A DNA stretch of 64,000 bases from DATLCF01 sp035526505 (lineage in GTDB: Bacteria; Patescibacteriota; Saccharimonadia; Saccharimonadales; UBA4665). Location: positions 434,001 through 498,000 of the forward strand of contig DATLCF010000001.1 of NCBI GenBank assembly GCA_035526505.1, written 5' to 3'. Positions 1 through 8,430 of the stretch are shown here, piece by piece (the first letter of the stretch is position 1; every line of letters begins with the position of its first letter). The translations under genes and the position numbers were made by a program. The notes under the pieces are model-generated. The model searched no databases. It was not told the DNA's origin and worked only from the letters and a program-made list of their open reading frames with translations.

Positions 1-597
1 AGCGGCTTTCTGGAAGAGGTAGCACTGGTAAGCGATGTGGACCGGGCCGACCTGAGCGGCAACGCTGTTACGCTTATGACCCTGCATGCTGCCAAAGGCC
101 TGGAGTTCCCAGTGGTATTTATGGTGGGTATGGAAGAGACGATTTTCCCGCATAGCCGTGCCCTGTACGATCAGTTCGAAATGGAAGAAGAACGCCGGCT
201 GTGTTATGTGGGCATGACCCGCGCCCGCGAAGAACTGTATATGATATATGCAACCAGCCGCATGCTGTATGGCGGCCAACAACACAACCCGCCCAGCCGT
301 TTCTTGAGCGAAATTGATGCCGAGTTCCAGCCGCCCGATAGTTTTGGTGGATACGAGCTCAGTGGTGTCGACCAGTTCCCAGCCCGTAGTAATAATGAAT
401 CTGCGGGGGGACAGGCCCTTAGCATAGATGACGAACCCAGGTATGTGCCAGAGCTTAATGAAGGCGATGTTGTGCGCCATAAGGTATTTGGCCAAGGCAC
501 GGTGGTGGAGCTGGACGGCGATAATGCCACTATCTTTTTTAAAGGCAAAGGCGCCAAAAAATTGAATATCAGCTTTGCCCCGCTAGAAAAGTTGTAG
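1..597 (+). CDS. pcrA: UvrD/PcrA-type ATP-dependent DNA helicase, C-terminal part (5' end outside window)
   Basis: The reading frame is open from base 1, so the gene begins upstream of the window. The visible 198 residues include superfamily 1 helicase motif V (TLHAAKGLEFPVVF) and motif VI (EEERRLCYVGMTRAREELY), then a C-terminal tail with a Tudor-like KOW-type segment (GDVVRHKVFGQGTVVEL) typical of PcrA/UvrD rather than Rep or RecB. Family role: 3'-5' DNA unwinding in nucleotide excision repair, replication restart and RNA polymerase interaction. The stop is at 595-597. Calling PcrA rather than another UvrD-like paralogue rests on that C-terminal segment; the N-terminal ATPase motifs are not visible. 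Confidence 0.93.
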   Translation, partial: SGFLEEVALVSDVDRADLSGNAVTLMTLHAAKGLEFPVVFMVGMEETIFPHSRALYDQFEMEEERRLCYVGMTRAREELYMIYATSRMLYGGQQHNPPSRFLSEIDAEFQPPDSFGGYELSGVDQFPARSNNESAGGQALSIDDEPRYVPELNEGDVVRHKVFGQGTVVELDGDNATIFFKGKGAKKLNISFAPLEKL

Positions 598-664
598 TAA
601 AAAGTCTTGTAACTTTGCCAATTACACAACCTTTTTTGTCGCGCCAAAATGGTACAGTAAAAAT

Positions 665-1126
665 ATGAAGCAGCTGGCGCGCCAACTTGGCACAATAACA
701 TTCTGGGCAGCCTGGCCAGTGCTGTTTTTATACTTGCAAGGCAGTCAGCGGACGCGGATTGTACTGGTGTGCGACGGCGACGTGCTGGCTATACGCGGCT
801 GGCTAAGCGATGGCAAATGGAGCCTACCGGGTGGCGGCATTAAACGCGGCGAGCGCATTACCCGCGCAGCCATTCGCGAACTGCACGAAGAAACGGGGCT
901 GACCCTTACACAAAGCAGCCTGCGTTTTTTGTGCAAGGGCGAATCCCGCCAGCATGGCTGGCAATTTACCATCCACTGTTTTGTAGTAGAACTACAGCAC
1001 AAGCCAGTGCTAAAGCGCCAGCGCCACGAGATTGCCGACATGCAATGGTTATCCCCCCTGGAACTTGACGAACACAATGCCGGGCCGGATGTGCTAATAC
1101 CGCTGCAAGCCTGGGTGCAGCAATAA
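665..1126 (+). CDS. Nudix hydrolase with N-terminal hydrophobic segment
   Basis: A 153-residue protein with a perfect Nudix box (G-x5-E-x7-REL-x-EE-x-G-L) at about residues 59-81, seen as GGIKRGERITRAAIRELHEE followed by TGL. Nudix enzymes hydrolyse nucleoside diphosphates linked to another moiety; the substrate cannot be told from sequence. Residues 11-25 form a hydrophobic stretch that could be a membrane anchor or buried helix. The ATG at 665 lies 6 nt after an extended -10 box (TGg-TACAGT, 653-658) with no Shine-Dalgarno, so the message is probably leaderless. Confidence 0.88.
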   Translation: MKQLARQLGTITFWAAWPVLFLYLQGSQRTRIVLVCDGDVLAIRGWLSDGKWSLPGGGIKRGERITRAAIRELHEETGLTLTQSSLRFLCKGESRQHGWQFTIHCFVVELQHKPVLKRQRHEIADMQWLSPLELDEHNAGPDVLIPLQAWVQQ

Positions 1127-1194
1127 TTTGCTACAATAAGCAGTAGCTTTAGGATAGGGCGGCGCACCAGCCGCGCTGTCCGGGCGAGTGACTT

Positions 1195-2487
1195 ATGCGT
1201 AAGCGACTTCGATTACTCAAGAAACGCAGCAGTACGGGCGGCCACCAGCGTGCCCGTAGGGTTAAGCGTATCGTTCGGCACCCGCTATTTACTATTCCCA
1301 CTGCTACATTCATGATCTTGCTGCTTTTAAGCGTAGTGGGGCTGATTACCCTAAACGGTGGCACGCCCACCTTCCGGCCCACCGATTCGCATATCGTAAT
1401 CGTTAGCCATGACAAAAAGGAGCAAACCGTGCCCTCGCGTGCCGCAACCGTCGGCGAATTGCTCAAAAAAATAAACGTCACCCTTAACGACGGCGATGTG
1501 GTAGAACCGGCAGCCGACACGCCCATTGTAGAAGACAACTTTCGGGTAAATGTGTACCGCGCCGTACCCGTAACTGTTATAGACGGCACCCAAAAAACCT
1601 TTGCCTACAGCGCCGCCGCCACGCCGCGCAGCATCGTAAAGCAGGCAGGCGTCACTGCATACCCCGAAGACAAACTGGAACTGCTACCCACCGATAACTT
1701 TTTGACCGACGACTCTATTGGCGAGCGCGTGGTAATCCAGCGCGCTACGCCGGTAAATGTTAACTTGTACGGCACACCCGTGGTTATGCGCACCCATGCC
1801 AAAACCGTGGGCGATTTATTAAAAGAAAAAAATGTCAAACTGGGCAAGGACGATAGCGTGCAGCCGGCCAAAAACACGCCGCTAGCCACCAACGCCCAGG
1901 TATTTTTGGTGCGCAAAGGCACGCAAATTGTCACAAGCGAGGTGGCAATTGATGCTCCGCAGCAAGTGGTAGAAGACGCCAGCCTTACCTTTGGCACAAC
2001 CGCAGTGCGCCAGCAGGGCAGCGCTGGTAAAAAAGTTATAACCTATGCTGTACAACTGCAAAACGGGCAAGAGGTAAGCCGCCAGCAAATTCAGGAGGTG
2101 GTAACCGTCCAGCCCGTAACCCAGGTTGTTGCCCGCGGCAAGGCCGTGCAAATTCCCAGCGACAAGCAGGCGGTTATGGCCCTGGCCGGCATTAGCCCTG
2201 GCGACTATGCCTATGTCGACTTTATTATCAGTCGTGAATCCGGCTGGTGCCCTACCAAACTGCAGGGCCACCCGGGCGTTTGCCCCCCCTATGCCCCGGC
2301 CTCCATCCCGGCCGGCATTGGTTACGGCTTGGGCCAGGCAACCCCAGGCAGCAAAATGGCGCCGTTTGGCGCCGACTGGCAAACCAGCGCTGTTACGCAA
2401 CTTAAATGGGCTACCAGCTATGCCAAAGCCCGCTTTGGCAGTTGGGGCGCAGCCTATAATTATTGGCAATCCCATCACAACTGGTAA
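1195..2487 (+). CDS. DUF348/G5-domain wall protein with lysozyme-like C-terminal domain (resuscitation-factor type)
   Basis: 430 residues. A basic N-terminus precedes one membrane segment (about residues 35-53), so the rest is probably extracellular. It is followed by repeated DUF348 modules (pattern TVGELL...INVTLNDGDVVEP and TVGDLLKEKNVKLGKDDSV), then a G5-like segment (about 245-320, ending TVQPVTQVVARG). The last ~110 residues resemble the Rpf/aggregation-promoting transglycosylase fold: a Glu in ISRESGW, then GYGLGQATPGSKMAPFG and RFGSWGAAYNYW. The likely role is peptidoglycan cleavage or remodelling. A possible extended -10 (TGc-TACAAT, about 1130-1137) leaves a ~50 nt leader. Family assignment is firm at domain level; the exact bond cleaved is inference. 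Confidence 0.85.
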   Translation: MRKRLRLLKKRSSTGGHQRARRVKRIVRHPLFTIPTATFMILLLLSVVGLITLNGGTPTFRPTDSHIVIVSHDKKEQTVPSRAATVGELLKKINVTLNDGDVVEPAADTPIVEDNFRVNVYRAVPVTVIDGTQKTFAYSAAATPRSIVKQAGVTAYPEDKLELLPTDNFLTDDSIGERVVIQRATPVNVNLYGTPVVMRTHAKTVGDLLKEKNVKLGKDDSVQPAKNTPLATNAQVFLVRKGTQIVTSEVAIDAPQQVVEDASLTFGTTAVRQQGSAGKKVITYAVQLQNGQEVSRQQIQEVVTVQPVTQVVARGKAVQIPSDKQAVMALAGISPGDYAYVDFIISRESGWCPTKLQGHPGVCPPYAPASIPAGIGYGLGQATPGSKMAPFGADWQTSAVTQLKWATSYAKARFGSWGAAYNYWQSHHNW

Positions 2488-2563
2488 CCTGCCAGCCCTT
2501 TGTATCGCACCCAGTCCAAGCCCGGCAAAAGTGCATAGGGCTGGCTCGTGCTAAGATAGGGCC

Positions 2564-3340
2564 ATGCAGCCTGCAACAAATAAATCCCTGGGCCAGCATT
2601 GGTTGAACGATGAAGCCAGCCTGGAGGCCATGCTGGCGGCAGCCGATATCGGCCCTAACGATACCGTGCTTGAAATTGGCCCTGGCCCTGGTGCCCTTAC
2701 GGCTAAGTTAGTCAAACAAGCCAGGCAAGTGGTTGCTGTGGAGTTTGACGAAATCCTTGCGCGTCAGCTCCCCCAACGTATGCAGGCAAGTAATTTACAG
2801 GTGGTGCACCAAGACATTCTGACGTTTGATCTTACTGCCTTACCGCAGGGCTATAAGGTTGCAGCCAACATTCCCTATTATCTCACCAGCAATTTACTGC
2901 GGGTACTGTGCGAAAGCCCTAATCCGTTTAGCAAGGCAGCGCTGCTTATTCAAAAAGAAGTAGCCCAGCGTGTATGCGCACTGCCCGGCGGCATGTCGCT
3001 ATTAAGCGTAAGCGTGCAGTTTTACTGCGAGCCCAGCCTAGGCCCTGTGGTGCCAGCGCGCTTATTTACACCCCCGCCCAAGGTCGATTCACAAATATTG
3101 GCGCTTACCTATCGCACCCAGCCGCTCTTCGCCGGTACCGATACCAAGCAGTTTTTCCGTATTGTCAAAGCTGGCTTTGCCCAGCGGCGCAAAACAATAC
3201 TTAATAGTTTAAGTGCCGGCATGCACCTGGGGCGTGACGAAACCACACACTGGCTGGGGCAGGCCAACATCGCCCCAACCGCCCGGCCGCAGGAACTGTC
3301 ATTGCAACAATGGCACGAGTTATATATACATAAGGTATAA
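2564..3340 (+). CDS. rsmA: 16S rRNA adenine dimethyltransferase RsmA (KsgA)
   Basis: 258 residues, normal family length. KSLGQHWLND near the N-terminus, the SAM-binding motif VLEIGPGPGALT (about 37-48), an acidic motif II residue (VAVEFDEILA), and the catalytic NIPYYLTS motif (about 105-112) identify RsmA/KsgA, which dimethylates two adjacent adenines in the 3'-terminal helix of 16S rRNA during small-subunit biogenesis. The ATG at 2564 is 6 nt behind TGc-TAAGAT (2552-2557), another leaderless arrangement. The next gene starts 16 nt after the stop and may be co-transcribed. Confidence 0.97.
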   Translation: MQPATNKSLGQHWLNDEASLEAMLAAADIGPNDTVLEIGPGPGALTAKLVKQARQVVAVEFDEILARQLPQRMQASNLQVVHQDILTFDLTALPQGYKVAANIPYYLTSNLLRVLCESPNPFSKAALLIQKEVAQRVCALPGGMSLLSVSVQFYCEPSLGPVVPARLFTPPPKVDSQILALTYRTQPLFAGTDTKQFFRIVKAGFAQRRKTILNSLSAGMHLGRDETTHWLGQANIAPTARPQELSLQQWHELYIHKV

Positions 3341-3356
3341 CAACATTGGGGGATAC

Positions 3357-4205
3357 ATGGGCACCGATACAGACAAACAAGATAAGGAAGAACAAAACAA
3401 AGAGGCCGGACAGTCGGCAGAAGCAGCGGAAGATCAACAGGCGCCGCAGCATGAGTCTGGCCGGCACAACAAAAAACGCCGCTGGCTGCTTTTGTTGCTG
3501 CTTATATTGTTGTTGATTGCCGTACTCTGTGGCTGGCTATGGTGGCATAACAGGGATAAAGACGATGATAAAAAGGGCAGTACTAGTTCGTCGCAAGCCG
3601 CCAAAAAGGATAGCGGCACAGCTGACGAAGAAGAAGCTGTCTGTGCCGAAGGACTAACTGCATACGAAAATACCTCGCTAAGCTTTGGCTTTTGCTATCC
3701 AACTGCCTGGGGCGCAGTGTCGACAGCAGATGCCAAATTTGCCGCAGCCGATGCGGGATCGCGCTGGCGCCTGAGCTTTGCCGGCAAACCGCAAGTACAC
3801 ATTGGCGTGGCCAGTGCCGATTGGGCTACAGCTGTGGCGCGTGAAGGCACTTGTGTTGACCCGGCCCGGCCCACACTGCCGGCCTTTGCACCGTTTTCGA
3901 CCACCTGGGTTACCGAAACCGGTGGTGGACCCACAGTATCGAGCGGTACCCGCGGGGTGGAAGTGTTGGCCGACCATTACCTGATCCAAGAATACGTAGA
4001 CGATTTGCTAACCAGTGGTGTTTGCCTGGAGGGCTTTACGGTTATTAATGCCCCGTCCTATGCCCACACCGACGCATCGTATTCGGTAGATTTTGGCGGC
4101 ACAGTTACTACTCCGCAACAGCACATTAACAACCCCAATACGCTCATTCCGGCCGCAGACCGCGACGACTTTGCCGCATTCGTCAAATCTGTACACAAGC
4201 TATAG
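3357..4205 (+). CDS. membrane-anchored extracellular protein of unknown function
   Basis: 282 residues from ATG 3357; a longer reading from 3213 would run inside rsmA. Residues 1-42 are charged and Gln/Glu-rich with a basic end (GRHNKKRR), followed by a Leu-rich membrane helix (about 43-64) and a charged Asp/Lys linker. The outer domain (about 95-282) has several cysteines (AVCAEGL, FGFCYP, GTCV, GVCLEGF) that could form disulfides. The segment from AYENTSLSFGFCYPTAWG resembles the start of PsbP-like or lipoprotein-type beta domains, but I do not recognise the family. Topology is inferred from the positive-inside rule. Confidence 0.7.
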   Translation: MGTDTDKQDKEEQNKEAGQSAEAAEDQQAPQHESGRHNKKRRWLLLLLLILLLIAVLCGWLWWHNRDKDDDKKGSTSSSQAAKKDSGTADEEEAVCAEGLTAYENTSLSFGFCYPTAWGAVSTADAKFAAADAGSRWRLSFAGKPQVHIGVASADWATAVAREGTCVDPARPTLPAFAPFSTTWVTETGGGPTVSSGTRGVEVLADHYLIQEYVDDLLTSGVCLEGFTVINAPSYAHTDASYSVDFGGTVTTPQQHINNPNTLIPAADRDDFAAFVKSVHKL

Positions 4206-4225
4206 ATACTTGACGTGTTAAGTAT
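4206..4225. promoter_or_regulatory. palindromic operator overlapping the marR promoter
   Basis: The 20-bp sequence ATACTT GACGTGTT AAGTAT has 6-bp inverted arms around an 8-bp centre and overlaps a -35-like TTGACG (4210-4215), which pairs with a weak -10 (TAGGCT, 4234-4239, 18-bp spacer). A closely similar palindrome (16 of 20 identical) stands before the RND exporter gene at 8357-8376. MarR proteins typically bind such palindromes and autorepress, so this is probably the MarR operator. Confidence 0.65.
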
Positions 4226-4260
4226 AGCGCTGGTAGGCTGAGGGCAGCAAGGAGATGTCC

Positions 4261-4725
4261 GTGGATTCCAACAGTGCTATCAGCTATCTTATGCAGCATA
4301 CCGCTGCTGCTATGGGACGGCAAAGCGACCAATTACTGCAAGAACGTTTGGGCATTGGCCTGTCACAGTTCAAAATTTTAATGGCTTTGCAGCACGAGCC
4401 CTATATCCAGCAACGCAAACTGGCCATGCACCTGGGCCAAACCGAGGCCAGTATTAGCCGCCAAATAAAGTTATTGCACGAGCGTGGCATGTTGGTAACG
4501 CGCATTAACCCCAAAAGCAAGCGCGAACATTTGAATGTACCCACACCCAAGGGCATCAAAATTGCCGAAGCCGCGCGCGAAGCCATGCAGCAGCACTACG
4601 CCACCATGTTTGCAGCCTTAAACGACAAACAACAAAAACAGCTGGTACAAATGCTGGCCGGCTTCCATGCCTGGCTCTGCCCGCCCGGCAAACCTAACTC
4701 GTGTAATCATCCGTTTAATATATAG
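4261..4725 (+). CDS. MarR-family transcriptional regulator
   Basis: 154 residues from GTG 4261. This start has GGAG (4251-4254) at a proper 6-nt distance, whereas an in-frame ATG at 4255 lies against the ribosome-binding site. The winged-helix core is visible: ISRQIKLLHERGMLVTR (recognition helix and wing start) and NPKSKREHLNVPTPKG (wing), between N- and C-terminal dimerisation helices. Such proteins usually repress exporters or stress genes and release DNA on ligand binding. A palindromic operator overlaps its promoter, and a near-identical one lies before the RND gene at 8431. The stop codon abuts the ATG of the next gene, so the two are probably translationally coupled. Confidence 0.88.
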   Translation: MDSNSAISYLMQHTAAAMGRQSDQLLQERLGIGLSQFKILMALQHEPYIQQRKLAMHLGQTEASISRQIKLLHERGMLVTRINPKSKREHLNVPTPKGIKIAEAAREAMQQHYATMFAALNDKQQKQLVQMLAGFHAWLCPPGKPNSCNHPFNI

Positions 4726-7700
4726 ATGCAAGGCGTGGAGAGTGTCAACCAACAACCGTCCTTTGAACATGACCAATATTATTTGAGTATCATACAACGC
4801 TATTTAGGTAGTTTAGTCACGCATGCAGGACTTGACCCGGCGGCTGCGACCCAAGTGCAATCAGCGGCAGAACGAGGCAAAGATATACCGGCAGTGACAG
4901 TGGTAGTAAGTGAACTTTTACCGGTACCTACGAAAACGGAAGGGAAAGAAAATTCTGTCTTTCCCCGGGCGGAGGGCGAACTTGAACCGGTTAAGGGATA
5001 TTTATACCGACGGCGAGTGGCACCCATTTTAGAAGCCGCATTCGGTATGCCCTCTAAAACCCAGAAGGCAGAGCTCAGCGATGACACAGTTGCTCGTTTG
5101 TCTGAGTTAACATTTCATTTATTCCGCAATAGCCGCAGCACCTACAGACTGCAATTATCGGTCTTGCCGCAGCTCGAAAATCATTTCTGGGCGCTTATGT
5201 GTGATCGGGACGCAAATGTAAGTACCATAAGCCAGCATTTGCAGCGTAGCCATGATTTAAAAAATTTCATTTCTAATATGCCTGCTATTGTTGGCGGTAT
5301 GATTGCTGGAGCGGGCAAGACAGAAGGGCAAGTTATGGCTGCTATTCGTAATATAGATCCGGATGTTTCTATGCAGGATGTTATAGATAGAATTGGCCTA
5401 CCGGGTACATTTGAACCCTATCCCGGCTTAGAGGCGCTTACCCGATACCCAGTTAATCGTGAAGAAACTGCGGCAATACAGCAAGAAATACGATCACGCA
5501 AAAATCTTGCCTTGTTTTTTGGTAAAAGCCCCGCAGATCCGGCTGTACAAGATATAGATCGATGGCGTAAATGCGGGCTAGCCTATGTTCTGGCCAACAA
5601 GTTTATTCCACATTTGCCTAAACTTACCTCAGCCGAATACACAGAACGATTAACTTCTATATTGTGTGCAGAGCCATTAAATATGCAAGAAGGCGTGCCT
5701 AGCTGGCATTCAGTAAGATGGCTACGTCGACAATTTAAACAAGTGTCATCCGAATTTAGGGAGGCATTGTTTGGTTACACTATTTCCTGTAAGCCCCCAG
5801 CAGATCACCGTGAAGATACACAATCAATCGGCGAAGCGTTTTTGCAGGGGTTAGCGCCTGATTTTGCCGCCGAGGAGAGGCGTCGATCGCAAAAAGGGAG
5901 GCCGCCACTATGGAATTTTTCCCATACTGTGGATGAGATTTTGGGACCTATGTCTGATAGCGAAAGCCAGCAAGAAGCTAGTCGAGCGAATGAAGTGCTG
6001 CATGCATTGGGTGTCAGTGAGGTGGAGGGTGTCTTTAGCCGGGGAGACATGGAGAATCTTTTTGAAAAGCTATGGGAGCTATACACAAAGCATGCCCGAG
6101 GTGCCATTGAACCTCAGAGAATTGAGGCGCGTCAGCGCAGCAAGGAAAGAATACATTTATGGTTTCTTGGTTACACCTCGTCCGAGATTGCCAGATTGAC
6201 CGATTATTCTTCAGTGATCGCAAGGCGGCAGGAATGGCTCGCAACCCTTATGAGGAAAGGTGCAAGCGAAGTGCAAAATACTGTAGCGTGCTGGTTGTCT
6301 TCCGTCCATAACCAAAAGAAAGGGCAGCCCCAACCCGACATGGCTACTGATCAGGCCACAAATATAGACAATCAAGGGCCTATCCAAGAAGACCAGCCCG
6401 GTATAAGCGCCGCTCCGAACCAGCTGGCGCAAACGCACCCAGAATTATTTAAAGTATTATCATATCTACTCCCTGACTATCCCGCACTGGCCGAGCAGGT
6501 AATTGCAGAAGAGCACATAGGGGTATTGGTAAAAAAACTAGGGGCTGTATATGCTACATTATTCCGGCCCGAGAACGTGCACGCGGCGTCGAAGGCTGCG
6601 TTGCCGGCGTTTATGCATATGCAGGGTTATACAACGGAAATTATTGCCCGAACACTGCCACATTTAGGCCAAACATTGCCCGACATTGAAGCAGGCATTA
6701 CCACGTCGTTTGAGCGAGTGGTTGCCAAGCTGCAACAACACACGCCGCCGCCCAACGCAGTAGAGGATTTACGACAATGTATGGCTACTATCATGAGCAC
6801 ACAACCAATTAGCGTGGAGATGCCTGAGCCTACAACCAAGGTTGATGAGGCTGCCCCGGACAAGCCCAAGCCCCGCACGTCGCCAACCCTTACCCAAGAA
6901 CAAGAACTTGCCGAATGTATCGAAGCAGGGGTGTTAGCCGAAGCTGCCTTGACCGAAGGGCGTATGCCCTCTGGCCAAGAACTAACGCTGCAGCTGCGAG
7001 GAGAATTAAAACTACTCGTCACAAAAGGCCAGCAGGCCCAAGAAACATTTATAAAAATGAATCTCGCCTCTGTGCACTACATTATAAGACGGAACTTTAG
7101 CCATATTGCTATGGATTCTGACGATATATATCAGGAGGGCAAGATTGGACTTCTAAAAGCCCTATATACCTTTAATCATCGTTTGGGGCATAGATTTTCT
7201 ACCCACTCATATAAGTACATCGAAAGCGAAATTAGTCGTTCAATAGCCAATAATGGCCGTACGATTCGCCTGCCTGTTCACATAGTAGAGGGGCTAGGGA
7301 CAATACGAAATGTGCGCGAAAAATTGCAACTTACATTGCATAGGCCGCCCACAGACGAAGAAGTAGTTGCTGAGCTAAGTAGCCAAGAAGCAACAATAGG
7401 CAAAGTGCCCGTTACCTTGGAGCGCTTACGGAAGCTGGATGAAGCGCGGGAGCGTGTCCCTTTTTCCTTTGACAGACTGGTGGACTCAGAAAGCGACCGG
7501 ACGCTGGGCGAAGTGATAGGCGATTATTATAACCCTGATGACGATTCCGCCACTGTGCTTGCGAACAAAGCCGAACAGGACGAATTGGCAGAGGCTATTA
7601 CCGAGGCGCTTGACTTTGTATATGGCCCTCCAGGCAAAGGTCAGAGAAAAGAGTCTGTCCAGCAAAAAGCAGTGCGTATACGGAATAGAACAATAATTCC

Positions 7701-7851
7701 ACAGATATTCGGGCTGGAAGGCTACCCTGTAAAAACACAGCCTGAGATTGCCGAAGAATATGGCATGACTCCCCAGACTGTATCATTCCTTAAACTAAAA
7801 TTCCTCAAAATTTTCAGAGAACGGTATCCTCATCTTAAAAGATACTATTGA
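4726..7851 (+). CDS. giant sigma-70-family protein with ~770-residue N-terminal extension
   Basis: 1041 residues, against roughly 300-600 for ordinary sigma factors. The C-terminal ~270 residues hold sigma regions 2 (DIYQEGKIGLLKALYTFNHR, then FSTHSYKYIESEISRSIANN and RTIRLPVHI), 3 (PPTDEEVVAEL) and 4 with a helix-turn-helix near the end (KTQPEIAEEYGMTPQTVSFL). The N-terminal part is helical and unrecognised. It contains sigma-4-like HTH echoes (WFLGYTSSEIARLTDYSSV about 482-500, and MQGYTTEIIARTLPHLGQTL about 628-648) and a Gln/Asp-rich linker near 530-570. The ATG directly follows the marR stop with no clear ribosome-binding site, suggesting coupling. It is plausibly an alternative sigma factor with a sensory or scaffold part; the role of the extension is unknown. 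Confidence 0.85.
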   Translation: MQGVESVNQQPSFEHDQYYLSIIQRYLGSLVTHAGLDPAAATQVQSAAERGKDIPAVTVVVSELLPVPTKTEGKENSVFPRAEGELEPVKGYLYRRRVAPILEAAFGMPSKTQKAELSDDTVARLSELTFHLFRNSRSTYRLQLSVLPQLENHFWALMCDRDANVSTISQHLQRSHDLKNFISNMPAIVGGMIAGAGKTEGQVMAAIRNIDPDVSMQDVIDRIGLPGTFEPYPGLEALTRYPVNREETAAIQQEIRSRKNLALFFGKSPADPAVQDIDRWRKCGLAYVLANKFIPHLPKLTSAEYTERLTSILCAEPLNMQEGVPSWHSVRWLRRQFKQVSSEFREALFGYTISCKPPADHREDTQSIGEAFLQGLAPDFAAEERRRSQKGRPPLWNFSHTVDEILGPMSDSESQQEASRANEVLHALGVSEVEGVFSRGDMENLFEKLWELYTKHARGAIEPQRIEARQRSKERIHLWFLGYTSSEIARLTDYSSVIARRQEWLATLMRKGASEVQNTVACWLSSVHNQKKGQPQPDMATDQATNIDNQGPIQEDQPGISAAPNQLAQTHPELFKVLSYLLPDYPALAEQVIAEEHIGVLVKKLGAVYATLFRPENVHAASKAALPAFMHMQGYTTEIIARTLPHLGQTLPDIEAGITTSFERVVAKLQQHTPPPNAVEDLRQCMATIMSTQPISVEMPEPTTKVDEAAPDKPKPRTSPTLTQEQELAECIEAGVLAEAALTEGRMPSGQELTLQLRGELKLLVTKGQQAQETFIKMNLASVHYIIRRNFSHIAMDSDDIYQEGKIGLLKALYTFNHRLGHRFSTHSYKYIESEISRSIANNGRTIRLPVHIVEGLGTIRNVREKLQLTLHRPPTDEEVVAELSSQEATIGKVPVTLERLRKLDEARERVPFSFDRLVDSESDRTLGEVIGDYYNPDDDSATVLANKAEQDELAEAITEALDFVYGPPGKGQRKESVQQKAVRIRNRTIIPQIFGLEGYPVKTQPEIAEEYGMTPQTVSFLKLKFLKIFRERYPHLKRYY

Positions 7852-7867
7852 TGCACCGTATATATTG

Positions 7868-7896
7868 TTGTTACCCCATCGTAGTTATGGTAAAAT
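7868..7896 (+). promoter_or_regulatory. tmRNA promoter
   Basis: TTGTTA (7868-7873), a 17-bp spacer and TAAAAT (7891-7896) end 9 nt before the mature tmRNA 5' end at 7906, matching normal sigma-70 geometry. Confidence 0.75.
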
Positions 7897-7905
7897 ATGT
7901 TGTAT

Positions 7906-8295
7906 GGGGCTGAATTTTAAGCTCGACGTTGGACTTTAACGGTTAGATCAGCAGGTCGCTTGTCAGCGTTATAGGCAAAACCAAAGTAATTGCAAAACGC
8001 AACGCTTTGATTGCTAAGGTTAAGGCGCTTTTTGCTCCTGAAGCCAAAGCTCTCGCTGTAGCTTAGTTGTCTACAGCCGCGCCTGACATGACGCCAGATA
8101 TTGGCAGTGCGTGACATATCTTCTGGATGCTCGGGTGTTCCTGTCCATAGCATCCGCTAAGACCTTGGACTTTGGAATATATCGTTTTGGTTGTTTAACC
8201 GAAATATTCCAAGACACACCAAACAACCTATACCTGTAGGATAGACTAATCAGTTAAACCGATGGACGTGGGGGCAGTACCCACCAGCTCCACCA
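7906..8295 (+). ncRNA. ssrA: transfer-messenger RNA (tmRNA)
   Basis: The 5' GGGGCTG (7906-7912) pairs with 3' CAGCTCC (8285-8291), followed by discriminator A and an encoded CCA (8293-8295), giving a 390-nt one-piece tmRNA. A tag reading frame begins with GCA at 7992 and ends at TAG 8064-8066. It would encode 24 residues starting AKRNALIAKVKALFAP and ending EAKALAVA. tmRNA rescues stalled ribosomes together with SmpB and tags the nascent chain for proteolysis. The tag is much longer than the usual 8-15 residues and ends AVA rather than LAA. The resume codon is inferred from frame and spacing. Confidence 0.93.
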
Positions 8296-8332
8296 ATAAA
8301 AGAGCCCAATCTAGCGATTGGGCTCTTTTATT
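8295..8332 (+). terminator. rho-independent terminator after tmRNA
   Basis: Perfect 17-bp inverted repeat (arms 8295-8311 and 8316-8332, core AGAGCCCAATC / GATTGGGCTCT, loop TAGC) immediately after the tmRNA 3' end, with an A/T-rich foot. Confidence 0.9.
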
Positions 8333-8348
8333 GGACGGAATTTCGGCC

Positions 8349-8384
8349 TATACAAAACACTTTACATGTTAAGTGTTTTGTATA
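8349..8384. promoter_or_regulatory. long palindromic operator before the RND exporter gene
   Basis: Arms TATACAAAACACTT (8349-8362) and AAGTGTTTTGTATA (8371-8384) flank TACATGTT. The inner 20 bp, ACACTT TACATGTT AAGTGT (8357-8376), match the marR-proximal palindrome at 4206-4225 in 16 of 20 positions. The right arm overlaps a putative -35 (TTGTAT, 8378-8383), with a -10 TACTAT at 8400-8405. It is probably a repressor site controlling the downstream exporter. Confidence 0.65.
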
Positions 8385-8430
8385 GCGGGCTATGTGTTGT
8401 ACTATTTGAGGGTAATAAGGATACACTCTT

